From assembly GCA_964578885.1 (NCBI GenBank), contig CAZOEO010000019.1, positions 1 through 64,000 of the forward strand: DNA of 64,000 bases, given 5' to 3'. A model generated the notes under the pieces. It was not told the origin of the DNA. It did not search any database and saw only the letters and a program-made list of their open reading frames with translations. The translations under genes were made by a program, and so were the position numbers. Source of the stretch: CAZRHR01 sp964578885 (GTDB lineage: Bacteria; Bacteroidota; Bacteroidia; CAIKAF01). This document shows, piece by piece, positions 1 through 7,330 of the stretch (positions within the stretch are counted from its first letter, which is position 1; every line of letters begins with the position of its first letter).

Positions 1-2
1 AT

Positions 3-1982
3 ATTTCAGCCATGTCCACCACCTTGCGCGATATACAAACCTTGGCTCCACTGCCACAAGCTGCCCAATATCGCTATGACCAGCTCAACCGAATTACCGC
101 CATGGATGTTTGGCAAGACCTGGATCTTTCCTCCAACGCATGGGATGTATCGGCACCACTACTCGATTATCGCACAAGGTATCATTATGATCCTAGTGGC
201 AACCTCCTTCGTTTACAAAGAAATGGAGACAACCCAAGCCAATATGCCATGGATCGCTTCAACTATCATTATTCAGCCTCAAATAACAGACTGCTGTATG
301 TAAGCGATAGCGTGGCTACTGCAAACTATGCGAATGATATTGATGACCAACTTTCTGGAAACTACGGCTATGATGCCATTGGCAACCTAACCCGAGACGA
401 CGCAGAAGAAATTAATTTAATCACATGGTCTGTATATGGCAAAGTCAAGAGCGTAGGACGCACGCACGGCTCATCACGCCCCAGAATGAACTTTCATTAT
501 GATGCCAGCGGGCAACGCGTGATGAAAGAATTGATATATGGTGTGATTGGAAGCCATGTTGATTCTACTGTAAAGTATTTTTATGTGCGTGATGCCAGCG
601 GAAATGTAATGGCCACTTATCGACATAGCAGTCAAACCCCTGGCCTGTACCTAGAGGAACAAACCATATATGGATCCAGCAGATTGGGAACACGAAACCA
701 ATCTCTCAGGGTAAACATAAGCTATTCCTATCCAGCAAACATGTTTAAAGGCATAAGTTATGTGAAAAGAGGCTACAAAACTTATGAACTCAGTAATCAT
801 TTGGGGAATGTGCTTGCTACGGTTTCGGATAGGCGTGTTTGTGGCACCTGTACCGATTCCATTGTAGATTTTTATGATGCAGATATCTTAACCATAAGTG
901 ATTACTACCCCTTTGGAATGACCATGCAGGGTAGAACTCAGTATGCAGAAAAATATAGATTCGGGTTTAATGGAATGGAGAAAGACAATGAAGTGTATGG
1001 AGATGGAAATTCCTATACGGCAGAGTTTTGGCAGTATGATCCGAGGTCGGGAAGAAGGTGGAATGTGGACCCCTTAGCGGATCATCCAAATCAAATAGGC
1101 ATGTCTCCTTATGGCGCATTTTGGGGAAATCCATTGGTTTGGTCGGATCCTAGTGGGGCCTGCCCAGAATGCGAGAAGAATGTTAAAAATCCATCAAATA
1201 ACCAAGAATACATTTCAACAGGCGGAAGCACCTACATTTTTGAAGAAAGTGGGGGTTGGACTCGTGAGGGCGGTGAACTTCCTGAAGTGAAGATCGAAGA
1301 TTATGTTGATCTTCAGTACAAAGGCCCAGTTCGTGGAGGCATCGCCTTCTCAAATGTAGATTTATGGGAGAATTTATATCCGGGATACAATAGGAATACC
1401 GGTTATGAGTATAGTCTAACAGATTTACAGATACGTCATACTCATCGTCAATCTAGAATCTTAGCCGCAGCATATAGTAGTATTGAGGAGGCCGGAAATG
1501 CAGCGCCCACACAACTCGATAAATGGATTGATTTCTTCGGAGTGGATTACTATAATAAATATAGATTCTTTTCTGCAGTTGAAATGGTATTACCACTAAC
1601 AGGAATTAGTAACACTGGACGCGCAGGAATAAGGCATGTGTCGTATTCATCATATACGGCAAATAGAGGGGTAGTTGCCGCTAAGGGGGGAGCTAACTTT
1701 TTGAAATTTGGCGGAGATGAAGCAGTAGTACATTTTGGTAGGCACGCAGACCAAATAATGAAGGTCACGGGTAAATCAGCTTACAATCTTAGGAACTATG
1801 TTGATGATGCTAATTGGATAATTCAAAATGGAACTTACAGTTCCAAGCTTAACGGTTATTACCATTACATGGGTAATGCAGCGAAGGGAGAATCTTTGTT
1901 TGGTTTTGTTGGGATGAAAAATGGAGGCTCAACTATATCAACTTTCCATATTAAAACTGCCACACAGCTTGGCTTAAAGTAA
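3..1982 (+). CDS. RHS-repeat polymorphic toxin, 3' part (5' end outside window)
   Basis: The reading frame is open to the left edge, so the N-terminal part lies outside the window; residue numbers below count from the first ATG at base 12. YD/RHS-type repeats run through about residues 18-330 (YRYDQLNRIT, YDPSGNLLR, YDAIGNLTRD, YDASGQRV). The RHS-associated core signature follows at about 350-382 (RRWNVDPLAD, MSPYGAFWGNP, SDPSG). In this family the repeats form a shell that encloses a variable C-terminal toxin released after the core. Here everything after about residue 383 is the variable tip. Its last about 85 residues carry H-x3-H (574-578) and a late TFHIK segment, a pattern like BECR-fold RNase toxins; that toxin assignment is inference. 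The next gene starts 6 bp downstream and is the natural immunity candidate. Part of the core (bases 743-898) is repeated at 6879-7034. Confidence 0.9.
   Translation: MSAMSTTLRDIQTLAPLPQAAQYRYDQLNRITAMDVWQDLDLSSNAWDVSAPLLDYRTRYHYDPSGNLLRLQRNGDNPSQYAMDRFNYHYSASNNRLLYVSDSVATANYANDIDDQLSGNYGYDAIGNLTRDDAEEINLITWSVYGKVKSVGRTHGSSRPRMNFHYDASGQRVMKELIYGVIGSHVDSTVKYFYVRDASGNVMATYRHSSQTPGLYLEEQTIYGSSRLGTRNQSLRVNISYSYPANMFKGISYVKRGYKTYELSNHLGNVLATVSDRRVCGTCTDSIVDFYDADILTISDYYPFGMTMQGRTQYAEKYRFGFNGMEKDNEVYGDGNSYTAEFWQYDPRSGRRWNVDPLADHPNQIGMSPYGAFWGNPLVWSDPSGACPECEKNVKNPSNNQEYISTGGSTYIFEESGGWTREGGELPEVKIEDYVDLQYKGPVRGGIAFSNVDLWENLYPGYNRNTGYEYSLTDLQIRHTHRQSRILAAAYSSIEEAGNAAPTQLDKWIDFFGVDYYNKYRFFSAVEMVLPLTGISNTGRAGIRHVSYSSYTANRGVVAAKGGANFLKFGGDEAVVHFGRHADQIMKVTGKSAYNLRNYVDDANWIIQNGTYSSKLNGYYHYMGNAAKGESLFGFVGMKNGGSTISTFHIKTATQLGLK
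743..898 (+). repeat. Direct repeat partner of the RHS relic
   Basis: This part of the rhs core is repeated in the same orientation 6136 bp downstream (6879-7034). The near identity suggests recent duplication or ongoing gene conversion, and it offers a site for recombination that would delete everything between. Confidence 0.85.
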
Positions 1983-1988
1983 AATAAT

Positions 1989-2390
1989 ATGGAGAGATAT
2001 AAAGTTAGCATAAAGCAGATTGATTGGCTTGATAAGGAGAACCCAGAAGCAGAAGTTTTATTTGAAATAAATGGAAAGCAGCTTTGGGCTTTTTGTCATC
2101 CGTGCAATTTTAAGGAAGGAGAATTAGCTGAAGTTTGTTTTAATTTCATTGAAGAAGAAACATCCGAGTCCGCATTTTGGGATGAGAATAAGGAGCAGAA
2201 AAGGGATATAATGCCATCAGAGAAAAATAGATGTTACTATTACTGTTATGGTCAATTAAAAAATATTCACCCTGTAATAATTGATTGCGGTGCTGTTACT
2301 CTTTCTTTTGGAGACTGGATTAATGACGAAAGAACGATAGGGAGTTATGTGTACTTTGTAATATCCCGACTTGATATATCCCGACTTTAA
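1989..2390 (+). CDS. Candidate immunity protein for the RHS toxin
   Basis: This 133-residue acidic, soluble protein has no signal peptide or membrane segment. It starts 6 bp after the RHS stop codon and is followed at once by a terminator hairpin, so toxin and this gene end one transcript. Small acidic proteins directly 3' of a polymorphic toxin tip are usually cognate immunity proteins, and position is the main argument here. I do not recognise the fold. The sequence contains a central EEETSESAFWDEN acidic stretch and ends with a short repetition of S-R-L (ISRLDISRL). Alternatives are an unrelated hypothetical gene or an orphan immunity gene from an earlier tip exchange. Confidence 0.65.
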   Translation: MERYKVSIKQIDWLDKENPEAEVLFEINGKQLWAFCHPCNFKEGELAEVCFNFIEEETSESAFWDENKEQKRDIMPSEKNRCYYYCYGQLKNIHPVIIDCGAVTLSFGDWINDERTIGSYVYFVISRLDISRL

Positions 2391-2397
2391 AATTACA

Positions 2398-2421
2398 AGC
2401 CCGGCAAGTCCGGGCTTTTTT
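2398..2421 (+). terminator. Rho-independent terminator after the RHS/immunity pair
   Basis: AGCCCGG / CCGGGCT, a 7-bp perfect stem with loop CAAGT, is followed by a T-run. It begins 8 bp after the stop of the candidate immunity gene and closes the toxin transcript. Confidence 0.85.
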
Positions 2422-2590
2422 ATTGAATAGCTTTAAGCTTCACGTTGTTAATCATGGCATCGAGGGCGTAAAGGATGCAAGCTTTATCCTGTTCAGGAAA
2501 CTTTGCAATATCATTTAGGCGCTTCATCATGGAAGGGTCTTTTAAAAGTTCCCTGTCTTCGGTCTCACCAAGCAAATAACCTACGTGAGA
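2420..2590 (-). pseudogene. C-terminal fragment of an XRE-family regulator
   Basis: The C-terminal about 55 codons read GYLLGETEDRELL ... MMKRLNDIAKFPEQDKAC ... YALDAMI, the tail usual in small Bacteroidota XRE (helix-turn-helix 3) regulators. The N-terminal DNA-binding domain is missing. The frame stays open further upstream but turns into sequence that looks like an IS21-type terminus (ACCCCCCGTTCCGGGG, about 2607-2622), so the gene was probably cut by an insertion. It is not expected to be functional. Confidence 0.6.
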
Positions 2591-2786
2591 ATTCCGCTTC
2601 AAACTGACCCCCCGTTCCGGGGAAATTGCAAGCATTATTACAGGAGTTAGAAACACTAAAAGCGGAACTGGAGGTTACAATTGTTTACAGAAGGTTACAC
2701 TCTTTGAGCATTGGCAAAACCACAAACCTATTTCAGTTAATCATCGTGCCAACTTTGTTTGTTTTCTATGTTTTGCTGTTCGGGAA

Positions 2787-3314
2787 TTATTTAATTTTAG
2801 TTTCAAGTTTATTTAATTCTAATCTATGGTTTTCAATCTGGGAATCCAAATGAATGTACTTTCCCCAAATCCAGTTTTCTAATTGTGTGCGAATGAGACT
2901 AATGAAGTCTTGTAGATTGGAAATTGTGCCAAATGTGAGAAAGTTCAATACCAACCAGATTAAAATTCCTGCTTCTGAATAATTCAAAATATCTCCTAAG
3001 TTACTTATCGAGCCAAATTTGTAAAGAGTAAAAAGGATGCCTCCCCAAAGCAAAACAAACAAGATTCTAACTATAAAATATATTCGCTTGAATGTTTTGG
3101 TAAGCTTAATTTTAAGTTGTTCCTCCTTGGCCAAGAGTTCGCTTAATTGTTGGTGTTTTCGTTTTGCTTCTTCTTTGTCGTCTTTAAATTCATCAGGAGC
3201 AAGTTGAGTTCTGCCAACATCTAGTTTGCCTAATGAAATTACAAACACAATTATCAGGATGGTAATCAAGATTACAATGAGGGTTTTTTCTGTTAGGCTG
3301 CTGTTATTATTCAT
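2787..3314 (-). CDS. Hypothetical membrane protein with coiled coil
   Basis: This 175-residue protein has three likely membrane segments: about residues 10-30 (TLIVILITILIIVFVISLG), about 78-100 (IVRILFVLLWGGILFTLY) and about 112-135 (AGILIWLVLNFLTFG). A Lys/Glu-rich stretch between the first two (KDDKEEAKRKHQQLSELLAKEE) and the C-terminus look coiled-coil. The start codon follows directly on the stop of a truncated upstream gene (TAA then ATG), so the two were once cotranscribed. I do not recognise the family. It sits between two IS21-like scars and is AT-rich like its surroundings. Confidence 0.55.
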   Translation of the reverse strand: MNNNSSLTEKTLIVILITILIIVFVISLGKLDVGRTQLAPDEFKDDKEEAKRKHQQLSELLAKEEQLKIKLTKTFKRIYFIVRILFVLLWGGILFTLYKFGSISNLGDILNYSEAGILIWLVLNFLTFGTISNLQDFISLIRTQLENWIWGKYIHLDSQIENHRLELNKLETKIK

Positions 3315-3479
3315 TTAAATTGATAAAAGTTTAGACTTTTCTTTCAAAAGAAAATCGAAGAGTACTTTGAATCCTTTAAAATCTTCGGGCTTGAATTTAT
3401 TAAAATCATTTTGAATATGAATTTTAGGTGTTGGAAAAGCCGTTAAGTCTTTATGTGTTGGCTTTTGTGATTTTCTTGT
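3315..3479 (-). pseudogene. Truncated gene cut by an IS21-type end
   Basis: This 54-codon C-terminal fragment (KPTHKDLTAFPTPKIHI ... NKFKPEDFKGFKVL ... KEKSKLLSI, stop) ends with TAA directly before the ATG of the membrane-protein gene. Upstream it breaks exactly where an IS21-like terminus begins (CATTCCGGCG...CCCCCCTCCGG on the + strand, 3481-3507). The sequence has normal codon texture but no family I recognise. The original N-terminal part is absent from the window. Confidence 0.5.
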
Positions 3480-3480
3480 T

Positions 3481-3507
3481 CATTCCGGCGATATTGCCCC
3501 CCCTCCG
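3481..3507. repeat. IS21-like terminal sequence
   Basis: A C-rich end (CATTCCGGCGATATTG then CCCCCC TCCGG) lies between the truncated gene at 3315-3479 and the IstB tail at 3550-3690, in the place expected for the terminal repeat downstream of istB. A related but diverged sequence sits at about 2591-2622. The exact ends cannot be fixed without the intact element. Confidence 0.45.
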
Positions 3508-3549
3508 GTTTTTAGGATTGTTTATCAAAAAGCGATTATAAAATTAGAT

Positions 3550-3690
3550 TTATTTTCTCAAAGATTCGCCTTGTAAATCTACCCGATGAGCTTTCGCAGT
3601 TAAGCGGTTCATTATGGCATCACTTAGCGTTGGCTCGGCAATGATTAAATACCACAAAGCCACGGGTAGTTGGGAGGCGATGAGGGTTGA
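3550..3690 (-). pseudogene. istB: IS21-family IstB C-terminal fragment
   Basis: Reading the minus strand gives STLIASQLPVALWY, IIAEPTLSDAIMNRL, AHRVDLQGESLRK and then TAA. This is the conserved C-terminus of IstB-type AAA+ transposition helpers (SQLPV...W...EPT..DAI.DR..HR..L.GES.R). The frame is closed on its 5' side by an in-frame stop at 3691-3693, so only about 46 codons remain. IstA and the rest of IstB are missing. It dates an IS21 insertion into this island that has largely been deleted. Confidence 0.8.
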
Positions 3691-3822
3691 TTAGTACCCC
3701 AAGAATTGCTACTAATCCCACTTCGTCTTTAAAAGTGACCCTGAATTTTCATCGCTCTTATTTATTCGTATAAAATGCAGTCATCGATTTTTACGAAATA
3801 ATTATCCAGAACATGCAAAAGA

Positions 3823-4077
3823 CTATTTCTTTTTCGTGCTTTTCGCGGGCTTTAGAGAAGAGGAATTACCTTGAGTATCCTTGTTGTCTCTTCGACGTTG
3901 GTCTAGCTTTCCAGTTGATTTAGCAATTGGTTTTGGTCCCCGTTTAATTCCCATGATTTCATAGTTTGATTGAACCTGAAAATTACCAATTTTTTCTTTT
4001 GGTTGTATTTTGTTATATGAATTTACAAAGCCTACATTTAAGTGTTGAATTGGTGTTAGGATGTCATTGTTTTGAAG
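3823..4077 (-). pseudogene. C-terminal remnant of an unrecognised gene
   Basis: An 84-codon frame is open from 4077 to the TAG at 3823-3825. It contains ILTPIQHLNVGFVNSYNKI, EKIGNFQVQSNYEIMGIKRG and a very basic tail ending AKSTKKK. The only internal ATG is at 3954, so if intact it would encode just 43 residues; the upstream portion reads like coding sequence, which suggests a 5'-truncated gene. It is cut near 4078, where the IS91/IS66 debris begins. No function is recognisable. Confidence 0.4.
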
Positions 4078-4104
4078 CTACAAACACTACCGCCAGAAAG
4101 GGCG

Positions 4105-4258
4105 GAAGCGGAGCATGAAACTTACGCAACAGAGTTTATTCGGCGGTTATTACAGCACATCCTGCCCAAAGCATTTGTGCGTATCCAGCTCTACGGATTT
4201 TTGAGCAGCACGACTAAGAGCAAGCGCCTGCCTGAATTAAGGCGAAACTTGCAAATAA
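4105..4258 (+). pseudogene. IS91-type transposase C-terminal fragment
   Basis: About 50 codons read ATEFIRRLLQHILPKAFVRI then LYGFLSSTTKSKRLPE. This is the motif block near the C-terminus of IS91/IS801-type (Y2, HUH) transposases (EFIRRFLLHVLP..F.RIR.YGFL). The frame continues past 4258 only by reading IS66 tnpA in the wrong frame; the homologous part stops at the join. No catalytic region and no IS91 ends are visible. Confidence 0.65.
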
Positions 4259-4450
4259 ACAATCCCGCTCGTGCCGCTGCACAAACTTTACATCGCCACC
4301 AAATTCAACTACTGGCTAGCGAAGTGGAAAGCATCCCAAGGGAATGAAACAACTGCGGGTTTTATGGAGATTGGGTTGAGGGAAGTAAAGTTGGGTACGG
4401 TTTTGGAGATTGAAGCTCCATCAGGGGTAAAGATCACGGTGTTTGCATGA
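4259..4450 (+). pseudogene. tnpA: IS66 accessory protein TnpA, 3' part
   Basis: Sixty-three codons remain, including HKLYIATKFNYWLAKWKASQ, TTAGFMEIGLREVKLGTVLE and APSGVKITVFA with stop TGA at 4448-4450. This is the C-terminal half of IS66 OrfA (KFNYWL.KW...; a short beta-rich PSG segment at the end). The N-terminal helix-turn-helix half is missing here, but an equivalent half is present in copy 2 at 6551-6728. The 81 bp at 4299-4379 match 6648-6728 with only a few mismatches, so the two copies are closely related. Confidence 0.75.
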
Positions 4451-4804
4451 GTTTGTTTGGACTAGAGGAAGCGACCAAGGTTTTTCTTTATGCCCGCCCG
4501 GCTGATATGCGAAAGGGATTTGACGGGCTGTATGGCTTGGTACTTGAGGAAATGAGTTTAGACCCTCGTTTGGGTTATCTTTTTTGTTTTTATGAATTTG
4601 CAACGTACTCGCATCAAAGTGTTGCATTGGAATCAGGATGGCTTGGCCATTTTTCACAAGCGCTTATAACGTGGTACATTTAAGCGTCCAATGGCAAGAT
4701 TGGACGCGCCCAATAGCGAGCTTAGCAAAGAGGAATTATTCATGATTTTGCGGGGAATTGATTTTGAAAGAACCAAGAAAAGAAAGCGCTTTTTATCCAC
4801 ATAA
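4447..4804 (+). pseudogene. tnpB: IS66 TnpB, frameshifted and with a nonsense codon
   Basis: The first about 48 codons (YARPADMRKGFDGLYGLV ... DPRLGYLFCF) are a normal TnpB N-terminus. At the T-rich stretch 4579-4591 the frame shifts: the homologous continuation (MNLQRTRIKVLHWNQDGLAI) starts at 4592 in the next frame. That frame also has one internal TAA (after FHKRL) before RGTFKRPMARL ... SELSKEELFMILRGIDFE and stop TAA at 4802-4804. TnpB is needed for transposition of most IS66 elements, so this copy should be unable to move by itself. Confidence 0.8.
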
Positions 4805-4865
4805 ACTGTTGATTACTTTTTCGTAAAAAGGCAGTAAAATCAACGTTTTCCCACTATATTTAGGT

Positions 4866-6458
4866 ATGGAAACCGCGATGGAAAACATGACAAAACAAGA
4901 GCTGATTCAAGCGCTTTTGTTGCTCAGAAAATCCAACCAAAAGCTTGAGGTTTCTATCCAGGCAAAAGACGAAGTTATTGCCAAGAAAGACGAAGTTATT
5001 GCCAAGAAAGATGAGTGCATTGCCAAGAAAGATGAGTGCATTGCCGAGAAGGAAGAAGATGTTGCTCGATTAAATTTGATTGTAGCCAATCTTCAGCGCA
5101 TGCTTTTTGGCACTAAGAAAGAGCGTTTTCTTGCGCAAAACGAAAATCAGTTAACACTGGAATTTGAAGAGTTCGCCTCAGAAGATGCCAAGGCGGATAC
5201 CACTCCAGTAAAAGAAAAAATCACCTACGAGCGCGAAAAGCCTTCAAAGCATGCGGGGCGCAATAAATTGCCTGAAAACCTGCCTGTAGAGGAAGAAATC
5301 ATTGAGCCTGCGGATTTAAATGAGGGTATGGTAAAAATAGGTGAAGAAGTAACCGAGATATTGGAGTATGTACCTTCTCGGTTTTTCAAGCGCAGAATTA
5401 TCCGGCCCAAATATCTCAATAAAGAAACACAGCAAATTGCAATAGCAGAGCTTCCCTCTAGGCCCATCGAAAAGTGTTTGGCCGGAAATTCTGTTTTAAC
5501 CCACATTTTGGTGAGCAAATACGTGGATCATTTACCCCTATATCGCCAACAGCAAATTTTCAAGCGCGCAGATATTGAGATTGCGCCATCCACGATTGAT
5601 TCTTGGGTGGCGCAGTCCGGCAGTCTTCTTGTTCCGCTTTACGATAGAATGGTTGAATATGTTAGAAACCAAGGCTATTTGCAAGCCGATGAAACAACAT
5701 TGCGGGTATTAGACAAGAATAAAAAGGGCGAAACGCACCTAGGTTATTTATGGGTGTATCATGCTCCTTTGTCTAAATTATGCGTGTTCGACTACCAAGA
5801 AGGCCGTGGAATAGATGCTCCGCGCCAAATGCTTACTAATTATCACGGTGCGCTGCAAACCGATGGATACAAAGTGTATGATCACTACTGCCTCCAACCT
5901 ACAATACACCATTTAGCTTGTTGGGCGCATGCTCGTCGATATTTTGAAAAGGCACTAATACAAGACAAACAACGTGCATCGCACGTATTGCAGGAAATCC
6001 AAAAGCTATACGCTATTGAGCGCAAAACGGCTGACCTTACACCCGAAGAACGACATGCCATAAGATTAGAAGAAGCTCTTCCTCTCATCAATGAGTTAGG
6101 TAAATGGATGCAACGCGAACGAAACATGGTTTTGCCCAAATCCCTTATCGGAAAAGCCATTGAATATTGCACTAAATTATGGCTGAACTTGTTGGCTTAC
6201 CTCAATAACGGAAATTACCACATTGATAACAACGCCATAGAAAACAAAATCCGCCCCGTAGCGCTGGGACGCAAAAATTATCTGTTTGCCGGATCACATA
6301 ACGGTGCAAAAAGAACAGCGATGTTCTATACCTTCTTCGCAAACTGCCAACTTAACGGCGTAAATCCCGACAAATGGCTCAGTAAAGTACTGGAAGTAAT
6401 CGCTGATTATCCTTGCAACAAACTACAAAACTTGTTCCCTGGAACATTGGAGGTGTAG
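4866..6458 (+). CDS. tnpC: IS66 transposase TnpC (DDE), intact
   Basis: This 530-residue transposase is of full family length. It starts with a coiled-coil region (residues about 8-75) containing four 7-residue repeats KDE(V/C)IAK. A zinc-binding/helix-turn-helix middle part follows (SRFFKRRIIRPKYL; KYVDHLPLYRQQQIFKR). The DDE catalytic core has D275 (LQADETTLRV), D333 (LQTDGYKVYDHY) and E459 (NNAIENKIRPVALGRKNYLF), with CWAHARRYFEKA between the last two. The C-terminus ends at the right terminal repeat. All catalytic residues are present, but its partner genes in this copy are broken. It could act in trans on other IS66 copies. Confidence 0.93.
   Translation: METAMENMTKQELIQALLLLRKSNQKLEVSIQAKDEVIAKKDEVIAKKDECIAKKDECIAEKEEDVARLNLIVANLQRMLFGTKKERFLAQNENQLTLEFEEFASEDAKADTTPVKEKITYEREKPSKHAGRNKLPENLPVEEEIIEPADLNEGMVKIGEEVTEILEYVPSRFFKRRIIRPKYLNKETQQIAIAELPSRPIEKCLAGNSVLTHILVSKYVDHLPLYRQQQIFKRADIEIAPSTIDSWVAQSGSLLVPLYDRMVEYVRNQGYLQADETTLRVLDKNKKGETHLGYLWVYHAPLSKLCVFDYQEGRGIDAPRQMLTNYHGALQTDGYKVYDHYCLQPTIHHLACWAHARRYFEKALIQDKQRASHVLQEIQKLYAIERKTADLTPEERHAIRLEEALPLINELGKWMQRERNMVLPKSLIGKAIEYCTKLWLNLLAYLNNGNYHIDNNAIENKIRPVALGRKNYLFAGSHNGAKRTAMFYTFFANCQLNGVNPDKWLSKVLEVIADYPCNKLQNLFPGTLEV
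4965..5048 (+). repeat. Four tandem 21-bp units inside tnpC
   Basis: Units start at 4965, 4986, 5007 and 5028; the first two are identical (AAAGACGAAGTTATTGCCAA + G), and the last two carry GATGAGTGCAT in place of GACGAAGTTAT. They are in frame and add whole heptads to the N-terminal coiled coil, so copy number could vary without breaking the gene. Confidence 0.9.
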
Positions 6459-6494
6459 TTGCTCGGGGGGATACGCCGTATCCCCCCGAGCAAC
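6458..6494. repeat. Head-to-tail IS66 junction: two terminal repeats, 3 bp apart
   Basis: GTTGCTCGGGGGGATAC (6458-6474), GCC, then GTATCCCCCCGAGCAAC (6478-6494) form a perfect 17-bp inverted repeat. The left arm is the right end of IS66 copy 1, downstream of tnpC. The right arm is the left end of a second IS66, followed by a tnpA start. The third copy of the same end is at 7852-7868. Confidence 0.85.
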
Positions 6495-6728
6495 CACGTA
6501 TTGTTTCGCCCCTAAATCATGCTGATTTTTGTTGGCAAATACTATGTTCGATGAGTTTACAGGAAAAGATGTTCTCCGAGGTTGAGAACTAGATGGCATC
6601 AGGTGCTGCAAAATTGACATTTTTGGTCGGCAAAGATTATAGTGTGGCCAAATTCAATTATTGGCTAGCGAAGTGGAAAGCATCCCAAGCGAATGAAACA
6701 ACTGGGGGTTTTATGGAGATTGGGTTGA
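6478..6728 (+). mobile_element. IS66 copy 2, left-end fragment
   Basis: It begins with the terminal repeat GTATCCCCCCGAGCAAC, has about 55 bp of leader and the first half of tnpA. Similarity to IS66 ends at 6728, after which unrelated sequence leads into the rhs relic. Its tnpB and tnpC are absent. Confidence 0.75.
6551..6728 (+). pseudogene. tnpA: IS66 TnpA, 5' part with nonsense codon
   Basis: ATG at 6551 gives MSLQEKMFSEVEN, then TAG at 6590-6592 where the family has Trp, then MASGAAKLTFLVGKDYSVAK and FNYWLAKWKASQ. This is the N-terminal half of IS66 OrfA, carrying a Trp-to-stop change and truncated at 6728. Together with the 3' half at 4259-4450 it covers almost the whole protein, with an 81-bp overlap. 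Confidence 0.75.
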
Positions 6729-6878
6729 TTCAATTCCCCGCATTTTCCCTTTTCAATCAAATTTCCTAACTTCCCCATTCGTTTAACCATCTGCCATGCC
6801 ACCATCCACCCGCCAATCTTTTGTCATTCCTTGGAAAGTCGGGGAGGGGAAGTGGATGTCATTTTCCGGAGCAAATAG

Positions 6879-7034
6879 GTTTAAAGGCATAAGTTATGTG
6901 AAAAGAGGCTACAAAACTTATGAACTCAGTAATCATTTGGGGAATGTGCTTGCTACGGTTTCGGATAGGCGTGTTTCCGGCACCTGTACCGATTCCATTG
7001 TAGATTTCTATGATGCGGATATCTTAACCATAAG
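6879..7034 (+). pseudogene. RHS core fragment, duplicate of 743-898
   Basis: 156 bp nearly identical to the RHS gene at 743-898 (only about four mismatches, among them GT to CC at the Cys codon, RRVC to RRVS). The frame reads FKGISYVKRGYKTYEL ... SDRRVSGTCTDSIVDFYDAD. The block starts after unrelated sequence at 6729-6878 and stops abruptly at 7034, before the DYYPFGM motif of the intact gene. It is not part of a complete rhs gene. Confidence 0.85.
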
Positions 7035-7057
7035 GTTACAGAGGTTACAGTGTTGTT

Positions 7058-7330
7058 ATGAATACACTTAATAATCCAAACTTATCAGAGCAAACAAAAG
7101 CAACTAAATTAGAAGCAGTAGGCGCTAAATTTAGAAGAGATGTTTTAATACCAGATCATGTTAATCAATTGAGCGGTTTAATTGAGCAATCTAATTTCAT
7201 GTTAGCATTTGATAAGTCCTTGTCAGGTACTGCAAGGACATTATTGCAACAATCTATTGGTGGCATGCAAAGGCAAATTGAAGCTTATAATGCAGAACAA
7301 ACACAAATAACAAAAAAATATGGCAACTAA
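7058..7330 (+). CDS. Small hypothetical protein behind the RHS relic
   Basis: This 90-residue, mostly helical protein (LSEQTKATKLEAVGAKFRR; DHVNQLSGLIEQSNFMLAF; QQSIGGMQRQIEAYNAEQ) has no signal peptide. It starts 23 bp after the end of the rhs relic in a different frame, preceded by GGTTACAGAGGTTACAG. It overlaps the next gene by 11 bp, so both form a unit. I do not recognise it; by position it may be the end of a displaced RHS tip or its partner. An in-frame stop at 7031-7033 rules out direct fusion to the relic. Confidence 0.45.
   Translation: MNTLNNPNLSEQTKATKLEAVGAKFRRDVLIPDHVNQLSGLIEQSNFMLAFDKSLSGTARTLLQQSIGGMQRQIEAYNAEQTQITKKYGN

Larger units (their letters stand above)
4259..6474 (+). 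mobile_element. IS66-family element, left end missing (copy 1)
   Basis: The element carries a 5'-truncated tnpA, a broken tnpB and an intact tnpC in the order usual for IS66, with the tnpA stop overlapping the tnpB start (ATGA). The right terminal repeat GTTGCTCGGGGGGATAC ends at 6474. The left end is gone: at 4258/4259 the tnpA frame is joined to an IS91-type scrap. A second IS66 left end starts 3 bp beyond the right end. Confidence 0.85.

Noticed and set aside
2626..2853. Plus-strand ORF starting TTG at 2626
   Set aside because: No family match, runs into the end of the membrane-protein gene on the other strand, and starts at an IS scar; the first about 20 residues may be a transposase scrap but I cannot support it.
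4259..4347. Second half of the ORF at 4072-4347 as part of an IS91-type protein
   Set aside because: From 4259 the correct frame is IS66 tnpA; the continued ORF is an out-of-frame reading.
4965..5048. CRISPR-like repeat array
   Set aside because: Units are contiguous, with no spacers, and encode coiled-coil heptads inside tnpC.
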